From the NCBI GenBank assembly GCA_938016265.1, contig CALLWB010000027.1:62001-126000 (forward strand): a stretch of 64,000 nt of DNA, read 5' to 3'. The notes below the pieces were generated by a model, which was given only the letters and a program-made list of their open reading frames with translations, had not been told where the DNA came from and searched no databases. Made by a program: the position numbers and the translations under genes. This document shows, piece after piece, positions 7,396 to 15,803 of the stretch (position 1 is the stretch's first letter; every line of letters begins with the position of its first letter). This DNA comes from an uncultured Saprospiraceae bacterium. GTDB taxonomy: Bacteria; Bacteroidota; Bacteroidia; Chitinophagales; Saprospiraceae.

Positions 7396-7859
7396 ATGAT
7401 ACTATCCAATAGTGCAAGAGGATTACTAGTAGAAAACAATAAAGTCCAATTCATCGAATACCAGATAGACGGAGTTACCCACTAAGTTCTACCAGGTGGC
7501 ACCGTCGAGATAGGAGAAAGTCTGATCGAATGTGTAAAAAGAGAATTCCAGGAAGAAACCGCCCTTACAATCCCCCAGAACACCTCATTTTAGTCAATGA
7601 GTGCACAGACCCAGCACCTAAAAATGTAGCAGAAATCTGGAAAAATGGCATCCACCAAATAGAAACCCTCTTCCTAGTAAAAAGAACCTCCAATCCACCA
7701 CCCACCGACACCAGCATCAAATTTGACTACGGCATGCAAGGAACAAAATGGCTGTCAAAAGAGGACCTGGCATCCCTCACCTACTATCCAGATGTCGATT
7801 CCGACTGGTTCTTTGCTCCCAAAAATCCAACAAACAACTCTCGGACAACAAATAGATAG
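7396..7859 (+). pseudogene. Nudix hydrolase, broken by a stop and a frameshift
   Basis: From ATG 7396 the frame reads MILSNSARGLLVENNKVQFI and continues to a Nudix core (LPGGTVEIGES followed by a Cys-Val and REFQEET). This matches the Nudix box G-x5-E-x7-REuxEE. Two lesions are visible: an in-frame TAA at 7483-7485, just before LPGG, and a loss of one base in the C-run near 7566-7570, after which the C-terminal part (PEHLILVNECT to the stop at 7859) continues in another frame. Nudix enzymes hydrolyse nucleoside-diphosphate derivatives. With two lesions it is most likely inactive; a sequencing error could explain at most one of them. The C-terminal part alone appears as an uninterrupted frame from 7530. 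Confidence 0.75.
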
Positions 7860-7887
7860 CATTTTATATTCACATCCTCCAATTCGT

Positions 7888-7895
7888 TATATTTG
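7888..7895 (+). promoter_or_regulatory. -7 box of the acyl-CoA dehydrogenase gene
   Basis: TATATTTG matches the TAnnTTTG consensus perfectly and lies 36 bases before ATG 7932. It overlaps the furthest upstream in-frame start (7893), which argues for the inner start. Confidence 0.55.
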
Positions 7896-7931
7896 TTCGT
7901 TAGCAAAATCAGTGTACTTGAATCCAACAAT

Positions 7932-9728
7932 ATGACCACGCTAAAAGGCGGTGCATTTCTGACCGCCACCACTTCTCCGAAACAAGTATTCATTCCCGAA
8001 GAATGGAATGATGAGCAAACCCTGCTTATGGAAACCGTCCGCGATTTTTTTATCGAAGAGGTCCACTCCATTGGAATTGAAAAGGCAGCGCAGATCGATG
8101 TATCCAAGGACTTACCATTGATTTTGGAGGTGTTTCATAAAGCAGCAGCACTAGGATTTTGTGGGGTGTCGATTGAAGAAGAATATGGTGGAATGGATTT
8201 GGATTTTAATACCAGCTTGTATTTGATGGAGGCACTAGCACATGGCTTTTCCTTCGCTACGACCATTGGCGCTCAAACTTCAATTGGCTCATTGCCGATT
8301 GTTTTTTACGGTACGCCAGAACAGAAATCCCAGTACCTACCAGGAATCGCTACCGGAGAAATAAAAGCCGCCTATGCGCTGACAGAACCCAGCGCAGGCT
8401 CCGATGCCAACAGTGGAAAAACAAAAGCCACCCTCAATGCTGCAGGAACACATTATCACCTCACGGGACAAAAAATGTGGATCACCAATGGTGGGTTCGC
8501 GGACGTATTTATCGTTTTTGCGAAAATAGAGGACGACAAAAATCTATCCGCATTCATCGTCGAAAAAGCATTTGGTGGAATAACCATCGGCAAAGAAGAA
8601 AAGAAGCTAGGAATCAAGGCCTCCAGTACCACCCAAGTATTTTTTGAAGATTGCCCAGTACCCAAAAACAACCTGCTTGGAACACGTGAAGGCGGCTTCA
8701 AAATGGCATTAAACATACTTAACACCGGACGGATAAAACTATGCGCCGGCGCACTTGGCGGAAGCAAATTTGCAACCACCAGAGCCATCGAATACGCCAG
8801 TCAACGCAAGCAATTTGGCCAACCCATCGCCGATTTTGGCGCCATCAAATACAAGATTGGAGAAATGGTCATGCGCATTCATACCGCAGAAACCGCCACC
8901 TATCGCACAGGATTTAACGTCGATCAAAAAAGCAAGGAGCTAATGGCCGATGGAATGAAACCCAGCGAAGCAAAACTAAAAGCCGTCAAAGAGTTCGCCA
9001 TCGAATGCGCCCTCCTAAAAGTGGCAGGATCTGAGGTGCTAGATTATGTAGTAGATGAAGTATTACAAGTACATGGAGGAATGGGATTCGCCGTAGAAAC
9101 CGGAATCGAACTAGGCTACAGAGATGCCAGAATCACCCGAATCTACGAAGGCACCAACGAAATAAATCGCCTCCTATCTGTAGCAGAACTCACCAAAAGA
9201 GCCATCAAAACAAAGGAGATTGATTTGATCGGAGCAGGCAAAAAAATCCCTGGCTATCTAATAAAACAATTGCTCCCGTTTAAGTCAAAAAGTGGGCTAA
9301 ATCAAGAACGACGATTGATTGAAAATCTTAAAAAATTGTTCATCTTGCTGTCTGGTGCCGCAGGCAATAAACTAAAAGAAAAGATGGTCGACGAACAGGA
9401 AATGGTCATGAATCTAGCCGATATTTTAAACATGGCTTTCCTCGCTGAATCCACCCTCCTGCGCTATGAAAAATTGGCACAAACAACCAGCCATAATGCC
9501 GAAAATTTGAAGGCTCAACACCAAATCCTGCAACTCTATCTCTACGAATCCATACAGTTGGCAAGAAAACTAGGCGAAGACCTCATCTCCAGCTATGCCA
9601 CCGGAACTGAAAGACGCACAATGAATTGGCTAACCAGCATCTTACTACCAAAATACAACGTCAACCCTAAAGAGTTGAGAAGAGCCATCGCCAATCACGC
9701 CATCAAAAAAGGAAAATATCCGTTTTAA
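7932..9728 (+). CDS. acyl-CoA dehydrogenase, long (VLCAD/ACAD9-like) form
   Basis: The protein has 598 residues from ATG 7932; the upstream alternative at 7893 lies on the promoter box. It has all three acyl-CoA dehydrogenase regions: the helical N-domain, the beta domain with 'YALTEPSAGSDA' and 'GQKMWITNG', and the C-domain with 'ASQRKQFGQPI'. The catalytic base is Glu406 in 'RIYEGTNEINR'. About 170 residues extend beyond the catalytic core, as in VLCAD/ACAD9 enzymes and many Bacteroidota homologs. It should oxidise fatty acyl-CoA to the 2,3-enoyl-CoA with FAD in beta-oxidation, feeding an electron-transfer flavoprotein. One base separates its stop from the following PTPLA-like gene, so the two are probably co-transcribed. 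Confidence 0.92.
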   Translation: MTTLKGGAFLTATTSPKQVFIPEEWNDEQTLLMETVRDFFIEEVHSIGIEKAAQIDVSKDLPLILEVFHKAAALGFCGVSIEEEYGGMDLDFNTSLYLMEALAHGFSFATTIGAQTSIGSLPIVFYGTPEQKSQYLPGIATGEIKAAYALTEPSAGSDANSGKTKATLNAAGTHYHLTGQKMWITNGGFADVFIVFAKIEDDKNLSAFIVEKAFGGITIGKEEKKLGIKASSTTQVFFEDCPVPKNNLLGTREGGFKMALNILNTGRIKLCAGALGGSKFATTRAIEYASQRKQFGQPIADFGAIKYKIGEMVMRIHTAETATYRTGFNVDQKSKELMADGMKPSEAKLKAVKEFAIECALLKVAGSEVLDYVVDEVLQVHGGMGFAVETGIELGYRDARITRIYEGTNEINRLLSVAELTKRAIKTKEIDLIGAGKKIPGYLIKQLLPFKSKSGLNQERRLIENLKKLFILLSGAAGNKLKEKMVDEQEMVMNLADILNMAFLAESTLLRYEKLAQTTSHNAENLKAQHQILQLYLYESIQLARKLGEDLISSYATGTERRTMNWLTSILLPKYNVNPKELRRAIANHAIKKGKYPF

Positions 9729-9729
9729 A

Positions 9730-10326
9730 ATGAGAAAAAAGTACTTGATCACTTACAATTTTCTCCTGGCTATTGGCTGGTCTGCCCTGCTTGGCTATTG
9801 GTTGCTAAACGGCAGAGTGCTAGATAGGGGAGGCTGGGGATTGTTGACGGTTTGTCAGTTGGCTGCTGCCCTAGAAGTGATGCATGCTGGATTGAATTGG
9901 GTGAAAACGCCTGTTTTTACTTGCCTGATACAGGTGAGCTCCCGGATATTTGTGTTGCTTTTGATGTTGTTTTTACCGGGGGCTGACTTGCTGAGTTTTG
10001 TTGGTCTGGACGGGATTGCATTGATCCTTATTGCGTGGTCGATCACGGAGATCGTGCGATACAGCTATTATTTTGCCAACCTGATTGAACGTCCATGGTC
10101 GGTGTTGACTTACTTGCGATATACCTTGTTTTTGGTGCTTTATCCACTAGGCGTAACGGGGGAGGTATTGATCATTGTAGCTGCGATTCTGGCGGTGAAA
10201 AAGGTGTCTGTTCTATTGGCCATTGCGCTTGGCTTGGTGCTGCTCTCTTATGTCTATTTTTTTCCAAAAATGTACCAATACATGCTCGGGCAGCGTAAGC
10301 TGAAATTAGTAGAAAGTAGTTGGTAG
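9730..10326 (+). CDS. PTPLA/Phs1-like 3-hydroxyacyl-CoA dehydratase
   Basis: The protein has 198 residues and about six hydrophobic segments. Conserved signatures of the eukaryotic very-long-chain 3-hydroxyacyl-CoA dehydratase family (PF04387; HACD/Phs1) are visible: 'YLITYNFLLAIGW', 'LEVMHAGLNWV', 'QVSSRIFVL', 'AWSITEIVRYSYY' and 'LRYTLFLVLYPLGVTGE'. The catalytic Tyr and Glu of yeast Phs1 (149 and 156) correspond to Tyr138 and Glu145 here, with the same spacing of seven. In eukaryotes the enzyme removes water from 3-hydroxyacyl-CoA during fatty-acid elongation in the ER. Here it would act in the inner membrane. It directly follows an acyl-CoA dehydrogenase gene, so a lipid-metabolism role is likely. 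Its base composition is G/T-rich on the coding strand, unlike the A/C-rich preceding gene. Confidence 0.85.
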   Translation: MRKKYLITYNFLLAIGWSALLGYWLLNGRVLDRGGWGLLTVCQLAAALEVMHAGLNWVKTPVFTCLIQVSSRIFVLLLMLFLPGADLLSFVGLDGIALILIAWSITEIVRYSYYFANLIERPWSVLTYLRYTLFLVLYPLGVTGEVLIIVAAILAVKKVSVLLAIALGLVLLSYVYFFPKMYQYMLGQRKLKLVESSW

Positions 10327-10371
10327 AAAGTCTTCAGCTATAAAATCCAAAATACTTGCAAGAATCAGCTA

Positions 10372-10400
10372 TTTTTAATGCGGGAATGTGAGAATATTTC
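10372..10400 (+). repeat. dispersed intergenic repeat, copy 1
   Basis: TTTTTAATGCGGGAATGTGAGAATATTTC is one of five related copies in gaps of this window (others near 13986, 26918, 28911 and 60599). Confidence 0.4.
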
Positions 10401-10424
10401 AATTTTCTACTAGAAACAAAACGA

Positions 10425-11387
10425 ATGAACGAAGCACTCAAGCCCTTCTACAACGAGCAAGTATTAAAAGAAGCCTGCCAACACTACAGCCTGGACTCCA
10501 CCACCGCCCAGTTGCTGAAAGCCAATTTTAATTTAGTTTATGCTTGTAATGATAAAATTCTGCGACTTTCTCACTCGACGATTCGCCCCAAGGAAGAGAT
10601 TTTGATGGAATTGGATTGGGTTATGTTTCTCTGCGATCAAGGCTTGCCAATTGCCCGTGTACTCCTATCCGATCAACAAAACATCACCGAACAAATAGGC
10701 GATCAAACCAACTACTTCACCGTCGTCTGTTTTGAAAAAATAATAGGCACGAGAGTCATCGAAGAACAATGGACAAACACCCACTTCAAAAAACTAGGAG
10801 AAATAACGGGACAACTACATCGCATTGGCCAAACCTACCAAGAACGACCAGATTTCAGCTACCAGCATTGGGATGAAATCCCCGAATATAACAGCTACAA
10901 ACACTTGCCAACAGACGATAGAAATCTATTAGACTTGCATGATCAACTCGTCGAAGAATTTCAGTCCTACCCAAAAACCACGGAACTCTACGGATTGATA
11001 CATTACGATATCCACCACGGGAATTATCTCCTGACAGAAAACGATCTCCGACTTATCCTTTTTGATTTTGAAATGGCGTCCAAATCCTGGTATATCAATG
11101 ACGTCGCCACTGTTTTGTATTACGCCTGCAATTTCCCAACCAACGAAAACCTAGACGAATTTGAACCTAGATTTCTTCAGCATTTTTGGGAAGGTTATGA
11201 ATCAGAATACCAGTTACCCAATTCCGAAAAGGAAAAAATTCCTAAATTCCTCCTCTACAGAGATCTAATGCTTTGCGGCCACCTGCCCCTCATCTGGAAA
11301 GGCCAAACTCCCACGCCCAGTCAGATAAAATACAAAAACAGCGTTTCTGAATCCATCCTCCGCAGGCGCAGGAATTTAGGCTTATAA
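10425..11387 (+). CDS. aminoglycoside phosphotransferase (APH)-family kinase
   Basis: The protein has 320 residues and is cytoplasmic. It has a protein-kinase-like fold of the APH/choline-kinase type. The catalytic loop is 'HYDIHHGNYLL' (about 193-203) and the metal-binding motif 'FDFEMASKSW' follows about 20 residues later. The family phosphorylates antibiotics, sugars, choline or homoserine. The overall pattern resembles the uncharacterised APH proteins near stress-response SrkA more than a true resistance enzyme. The substrate is unknown. It is transcribed away from the TonB-dependent receptor and lies about 100 bases after the PTPLA-like gene. Confidence 0.82.
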   Translation: MNEALKPFYNEQVLKEACQHYSLDSTTAQLLKANFNLVYACNDKILRLSHSTIRPKEEILMELDWVMFLCDQGLPIARVLLSDQQNITEQIGDQTNYFTVVCFEKIIGTRVIEEQWTNTHFKKLGEITGQLHRIGQTYQERPDFSYQHWDEIPEYNSYKHLPTDDRNLLDLHDQLVEEFQSYPKTTELYGLIHYDIHHGNYLLTENDLRLILFDFEMASKSWYINDVATVLYYACNFPTNENLDEFEPRFLQHFWEGYESEYQLPNSEKEKIPKFLLYRDLMLCGHLPLIWKGQTPTPSQIKYKNSVSESILRRRRNLGL

Positions 11388-11442
11388 TAAAAATAAAAAC
11401 GATCTTAATTTTCTTCAAAGTGATTTTGTAAAAAAGCGCTAT

Positions 11443-11456
11443 CCCTGCCGGCAGGG
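11443..11456. repeat. GC-rich 14-bp palindrome between convergent genes
   Basis: CCCTGCCGGCAGGG is a perfect palindrome inside an AT-rich gap between two convergent genes. A similar CCTGCC/GGCAGG palindrome stands at 51401-51414 after ftsH. Possibly an extragenic palindromic repeat or part of a terminator. Confidence 0.5.
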
Positions 11457-11489
11457 GCTATGGAAGGATTTACAAAGCATCAAAACATT

Positions 11490-13868
11490 TTATTTAGTTT
11501 GAAATTCCACCCGATAACTAATAAAAGGAAACAATCCCGTCTGTGTAGCAACCACCTCCTCATTGGCCTCCGGTACATAAAATCGGCCATACTCATTAAG
11601 CCGGTTAGTCACGTTTTGAACATCAAACATTATGGTGTGGGTCGCTCGTTTACGATTCATTTTATAACTGATGCCTAGATCGAAACGGTAGTAAGGGCCA
11701 GTTCTGGCATCCATGATTCTATTCGGATCTCGTACTGTAGATCCGGCAGCATTCGAAGCCGCCAAATCGATAGGAGTATAACGATTGCCACCGGCCAAAA
11801 TCGCCTTACCATTTATACCAAAAATATTATCATTTTTCTTGAATTCGAATTCTTTTCCTCCTAGTAAATTCATAGTGTAATTTCCATTGTATCGGGTATT
11901 GTAGCTTTTGCCATTAAGTGGCGTGTAGGTTGAGTTATAGATGGATCCTGATAATAGATAATAGTAGTTTTTATTGAAACTTCGTTGAACAGTTAGGTCC
12001 AGGCCATAGTTTCGCCCTTTTCCTTTACTGACCAAAGGCTCCTCCCCCAAAATATCCCAGATGCCAGCAGAATTGATGGTGCTAAAGAGACTACTATCCG
12101 AAGCAACAGGAACTTTGGATAAATGCTGATAATAAACTTCCGCAGTTATATTTAGTTTGGGCGTCGCTTGGAAGGAATAACCTAAAACCGCATGGGCTGC
12201 AGTAGGAATATCTAGGGATTTATTTAGGTAGGAAGGCTCTGTATCTGGATTATTAGAATGATTGACTAAGTAAGTACTTGTGTGCTCTGGTTTGCTATGC
12301 ATCCCAATAGCCGCAGAAAGTTGTTGTGTTTTAGAAAGTTGCCATTTTACCGCAGCACGAGGCTCCAAGGCAAACGAAGCGTTGATCGACAGGTAAGTGG
12401 CATGTACTCCAGCAAGAACCGTCAGGTTTTGGTGAGGTCTGAACTTCCACTGCCCATACCCTTGAACCATTCCAGCACCTCCATTCCCATTGATAAGGTT
12501 GATGAAATCGGTACTATCTCGAAATTTAAAATTGTAATCATAGGTATAGGAATTGTATCCATAAATTCCACCGATCCGAACGGTATTTTTTGCACTCAGT
12601 TTATGATTGTAACTTGTCGATATTCTAACTGTTTGCTCATCAAATGTAGTATAGTCGAATAGTTCCTCCTTGTAGTTTTGGTCGGCCAATAGCCGTATAT
12701 ATTCATCCTCATAATTATTCAAAGAATAAACACCTACCGTTTTTAAATAAGCATTTTTACCTACTGGAAGGAAGTGTGCAATACCACCGATCGCTACTTT
12801 TTGTTTTTCTGTAAAGCTTTCTCCCTCGCCACTGAATTCCCATTTAGTGCTGTCTGCCTCTGCTGTTTCTGCGAGGACATTCATACCTCCCAACCCAAAA
12901 ATACTGAAGGTTCCGGCCTTTTCTGTTGGCAAGTGTATCTTGAAAGTAGCATCCTGGTATTCTGGAAGGATATCTCCTAGCGGATTGTAGAACTTACTTA
13001 GCAGGCCAAAAGTAGAATATCGATAATTAACCAAGTAAGAGGCATCACTATTTTTAGAGAATGGACCTTCGGTTGCGGCTTCAATGCCTAGCAGTCCAAG
13101 CGTGAAGGCGTGTTCTCTGGTGTTACTGTTTCCTTTACGTAATTTGATGTCGAACACTCCAGAAGATGCATTTCCAAACTCCGCAGGAAAAGCACCTGTG
13201 TAAAAATCGCTGGTAGACATAGAAGAAGCACTTAGCATACTAATCCCTCCTCCAGAAGAACCAAGTGATCCAAAATGATTGGGATTAGGTACTTCGATTC
13301 CCTCCAATCGCCACAACACACCTCGTGGAGAATTTCCTCGTACCGAAATGTCATTAGAGATATCGTCTCCAGCATTGGTTACCCCTCCGTAGGCAGCCAC
13401 CATTCTAGCGGGATCTCCTATACTCGCGACATATCGATGGGTTTCCTCAATACTGATAGAGCGTGAACTGGCGGTTGCCATTTCGTTGAATGCTTCATTA
13501 CCATTAGCATTAGCGACGACGACAATATTCTCTAGTTTATATACAGCTTCACTGAGTTCGATATTGAGGTCGAGTTGTTTGCCTGCGGTGAGGAGCAAAT
13601 CGTTGAGTTGGACAGACTCATAACCTATGTAATTTACTTCCAGACTGACCCTTCCCAAGGGAATGTTTTCCATGATAAATTGGCCGTTAAAATCAGTAGT
13701 TACGCCAACTGGAATTTCTTGGCCGAGCAGAATAATGTTCACTCCCGGCAGGGAGATTTTGCTTTCCTGATCGACTACAGTGCCTTTGATTGTCTGTGTT
13801 GATTGGCTAAAAATCGGGCATAGAAATACCACCATTGCCACTAGGGCAAATATTAGTCTGAGCTTCAT
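11490..13868 (-). CDS. TonB-dependent receptor with carboxypeptidase-regulatory-like domain
   Basis: The protein has 792 residues with a signal peptide (about 1-21, ending IFSQ). A carboxypeptidase-regulatory-like domain covers about 24-110 ('IKGTVVDQESKISLPGVNII', 'NIPLGRVSLEVNYIGYES'). A plug domain follows with 'DDISNDISVRGNSPRGVLWR' and 'FPAEFGNASSGVFDIKLRKG'. The rest is a 22-stranded barrel that ends in an aromatic residue pattern close to the terminus ('SYRVEFQTK'). It imports a substrate across the outer membrane using TonB-ExbBD energy. The ligand is not evident: no SusD partner or TonB-linked operon is next to it, which fits a siderophore, cobalamin or peptide receptor better than a SusC glycan importer. 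It converges with the APH kinase. Confidence 0.9.
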   Translation of the reverse strand: MKLRLIFALVAMVVFLCPIFSQSTQTIKGTVVDQESKISLPGVNIILLGQEIPVGVTTDFNGQFIMENIPLGRVSLEVNYIGYESVQLNDLLLTAGKQLDLNIELSEAVYKLENIVVVANANGNEAFNEMATASSRSISIEETHRYVASIGDPARMVAAYGGVTNAGDDISNDISVRGNSPRGVLWRLEGIEVPNPNHFGSLGSSGGGISMLSASSMSTSDFYTGAFPAEFGNASSGVFDIKLRKGNSNTREHAFTLGLLGIEAATEGPFSKNSDASYLVNYRYSTFGLLSKFYNPLGDILPEYQDATFKIHLPTEKAGTFSIFGLGGMNVLAETAEADSTKWEFSGEGESFTEKQKVAIGGIAHFLPVGKNAYLKTVGVYSLNNYEDEYIRLLADQNYKEELFDYTTFDEQTVRISTSYNHKLSAKNTVRIGGIYGYNSYTYDYNFKFRDSTDFINLINGNGGAGMVQGYGQWKFRPHQNLTVLAGVHATYLSINASFALEPRAAVKWQLSKTQQLSAAIGMHSKPEHTSTYLVNHSNNPDTEPSYLNKSLDIPTAAHAVLGYSFQATPKLNITAEVYYQHLSKVPVASDSSLFSTINSAGIWDILGEEPLVSKGKGRNYGLDLTVQRSFNKNYYYLLSGSIYNSTYTPLNGKSYNTRYNGNYTMNLLGGKEFEFKKNDNIFGINGKAILAGGNRYTPIDLAASNAAGSTVRDPNRIMDARTGPYYRFDLGISYKMNRKRATHTIMFDVQNVTNRLNEYGRFYVPEANEEVVATQTGLFPFISYRVEFQTK

Positions 13869-13985
13869 AATATTAAATTTTAGAATTTGGGGTCAGTGAT
13901 TTTAGTTCGGTATGGGATCACTGAGGTGAATGTTTTTATTTTTCTAGAAAGACAATCAAAAAAATAAAGGGTTGCACATTATTGA

Positions 13986-14018
13986 TTTTTAATGCGAGAA
14001 TACGTGAATACGTGATTT
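13986..14018 (+). repeat. dispersed intergenic repeat, copy 2
   Basis: TTTTTAATGCGAGAATACGTGAATACGTGATTT is the most regular copy; it contains GAATACGT twice in tandem. Confidence 0.45.
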
Positions 14019-14074
14019 CTTGGTGTAAGTGATATTTTAAAACGCTAAGGTGAGGACGCAAAACAAATGGTGTA

Positions 14075-14096
14075 GGGGCGAATCATCATTTGCCCT
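14075..14096. repeat. hairpin GGGGCGAATCATCATTTGCCC
   Basis: Arms GGGCGAAT and ATTTGCCC pair with one G-T wobble around a 4-base loop. I recall similar GGGGCGAAT...ATTCGCCCC hairpins as scattered intergenic repeats in several bacterial groups; no second copy is evident in this window. Confidence 0.4.
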
Positions 14097-14323
14097 CTGA
14101 CAATTGTTTTTGTTCGTTAATGGCTCGATTTATGGGTTAAATCGTCTTTCTACAGGAAGCAGACTCAGACACCATCAGCAGTTTTACGCCAACAATACGA
14201 GTCTCTCTACGAAAACACTACAAAACAAGCAGCTGACAATCAGAATAACCATCTGTCAAACAAAGGACAGAATATCTATTCCCGTGATCGTACATTTAGG
14301 CCAGATTTATGGTTTGAATACTG

Positions 14324-14331
14324 TATCTTTG
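14324..14331 (+). promoter_or_regulatory. -7 promoter box of the arsenosugar cassette
   Basis: TATCTTTG is a perfect TAnnTTTG match, 25 bases before ATG 14357. No good -33 element or ArsR-like operator could be identified by eye. Confidence 0.55.
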
Positions 14332-14356
14332 GCGGTTCAATATATTAGACTTTACT

Positions 14357-14695
14357 ATGAGCGAAAAAACCTATTTCAATCCAGAAGACCTCAAGAAATT
14401 TGGGAATATCAGCGAATTTCAGCCAGAAATGGCTAAAAAGTTTTTTGCCTGGTATGGAGAAGTATTTAAGGAAGGCGCACTGACCGAACGAGAAAAGGCA
14501 CTGATTGCCCTGGCCGTTGCCCACTCCGAGCAATGTCCGTACTGTATTGACGCCTACTCAACAGCTTGTCTCGAAAAAGGAGCTGACGAGGAGCAAATGA
14601 TGGAAGCCGTGCACGTCGCTGCGGCTATAAAAAGTGGCGCAGCACTTGTCAATTCTACACAGATGATGAATCACGTCAAAAAATTAACCATGTAA
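14357..14695 (+). CDS. arsenosugar-associated AhpD-like (carboxymuconolactone decarboxylase family) protein
   Basis: The protein has 112 residues. The AhpD-like fold is marked by 'ALAVAHSEQCPYCIDAYS' with a CxxC pair (Cys60, Cys63) and a nearby His56. It corresponds to the small 'arsenosugar biosynthesis-associated peroxidase-like protein' family that regularly precedes ArsS and ArsM. Its exact role is unknown; the redox CxxC suggests thiol or peroxide chemistry. Fourteen bases separate it from arsS. No signal peptide, so cytoplasmic. Confidence 0.88.
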   Translation: MSEKTYFNPEDLKKFGNISEFQPEMAKKFFAWYGEVFKEGALTEREKALIALAVAHSEQCPYCIDAYSTACLEKGADEEQMMEAVHVAAAIKSGAALVNSTQMMNHVKKLTM

Positions 14696-14709
14696 TTGGA
14701 AATCAGCTT

Positions 14710-15777
14710 ATGGCGATCAAACAACGTACAAAATCTTTAAAAGCTAGAAATAGTGAATTGGCAGATACTTTTGTCCAACTCAATGTCTTGAATGGGAAGG
14801 ATCGAGTCGATGAAAAATTTCCGTCTTTCAACAAAAAGGTAGCCGACCTAGGGTTTGTCCCTTTTCAACCTACAAAAATGGAGATCTTCCAGATGAATGT
14901 AGGGAAAATGTGCAATCAAACCTGCGCACACTGTCATGTAGATGCGGGGCCCGATCGTAAGGAAATCATGACGAAGGAGACCATGGAGCAATGCCTTGAA
15001 GTACTTGCTAAAGGCGATTTTCACACCGTAGACCTTACTGGTGGGGCTCCTGAAATGAATCCTCATTTTCGCTGGTTTGTAGAGGAGTGTTCAAAACTAG
15101 GTTTGCAGATCATCGACCGCTGTAACTTGACGATTATTGTCGCCAATAAAAAATACCACGACCTGCCGGAGTTTTTTGCTAAACATAAGGTCCAAGTGGT
15201 TTCCTCACTTCCTTATTTTAGCGCAAGTAGAACGGATAAACAACGAGGGGACGGAGTCTTCGAAGATTCCATCAAGGCACTGAAAATGCTGAATGCTGTC
15301 GGATACGGAGTCGCCAATTCTGGCCTCGAACTTAATTTAGTCTACAATCCAACAGGCGCTTTTTTGCCCGGCAATCAAGCTAGCCTCGAACAAGAATTTA
15401 AGCGCCAATTGCAGCGCAAATACGATATTGTCTTCAACCAATTATACGCGATTACCAACCTTCCAATTAGCCGATTTCTCGAATATTTGCTGGATTCTGG
15501 CAATTATGAGGACTACATGGAAAAGTTGGTCAATGCCTTCAATCCAGCTACTGTCCAGTCGGTCATGTGCCGAAATACCATTTCTGTTGGTTGGGACGGC
15601 TTCCTCTACGATTGTGATTTCAATCAAATGCTGGACCTGAAAGTTGCTGCACCCAAAAGTCAGCACATTAGTGATTTTGATGCGAAAGCATTGAATGATC
15701 GGACGATTATCCTCAATCAGCATTGCTACGGATGTACTGCTGGTGCTGGATCTAGCTGTGGAGGAGAAGTCGTTTAA
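14710..15777 (+). CDS. arsS: arsenosugar biosynthesis radical SAM protein ArsS
   Basis: The protein has 355 residues. The radical SAM cluster motif is CxxxCxxC (Cys68, Cys72, Cys75 in MCNQTCAHCHVD). The C-terminal DUF3641-type domain carries further cysteines ('MCRNTISVGWDGFLYDCDFN' and 'HCYGCTAGAGSSCGG'). ArsS is thought to transfer the 5'-deoxyadenosyl group of SAM to dimethylarsenite on the way to arsenosugars. It lies between the AhpD-like gene and arsM, with 26 bases before the latter, so the three form an operon. Identification from the cysteine motifs and gene context is strong. Confidence 0.93.
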   Translation: MAIKQRTKSLKARNSELADTFVQLNVLNGKDRVDEKFPSFNKKVADLGFVPFQPTKMEIFQMNVGKMCNQTCAHCHVDAGPDRKEIMTKETMEQCLEVLAKGDFHTVDLTGGAPEMNPHFRWFVEECSKLGLQIIDRCNLTIIVANKKYHDLPEFFAKHKVQVVSSLPYFSASRTDKQRGDGVFEDSIKALKMLNAVGYGVANSGLELNLVYNPTGAFLPGNQASLEQEFKRQLQRKYDIVFNQLYAITNLPISRFLEYLLDSGNYEDYMEKLVNAFNPATVQSVMCRNTISVGWDGFLYDCDFNQMLDLKVAAPKSQHISDFDAKALNDRTIILNQHCYGCTAGAGSSCGGEVV

Positions 15778-15803
15778 CTAAATTTTCAAATCTTAGAATA
15801 CTT

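Larger units (their letters stand above)
13869..14356. other. 488-base divergent control region between the TonB receptor and the arsenosugar genes
   Basis: No convincing gene is present. It holds an 8-base inverted repeat TCAGTGAT/ATCACTGA (13893-13924) in the leader of the receptor gene, a copy of the dispersed repeat (13986-14018), a hairpin of the GGGGCGAATCATCATTTGCCC type (14075-14096), and the promoter box of the arsenosugar cassette (14324-14331). An ORF at 14104-14436 overlaps the first arsenosugar gene in another frame and is not credible. Confidence 0.5.

Noticed and set aside
7483-7485. stop-codon recoding in the Nudix gene
   Set aside because: A separate frameshift also breaks the gene and no stimulatory structure is clear; decay explains both lesions.
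14104-14436. 110-residue ORF before the arsenosugar genes
   Set aside because: It overlaps the start of the AhpD-like gene in another frame, starts at TTG, and has no signal or family motif. The promoter box for the arsenosugar genes lies inside it.
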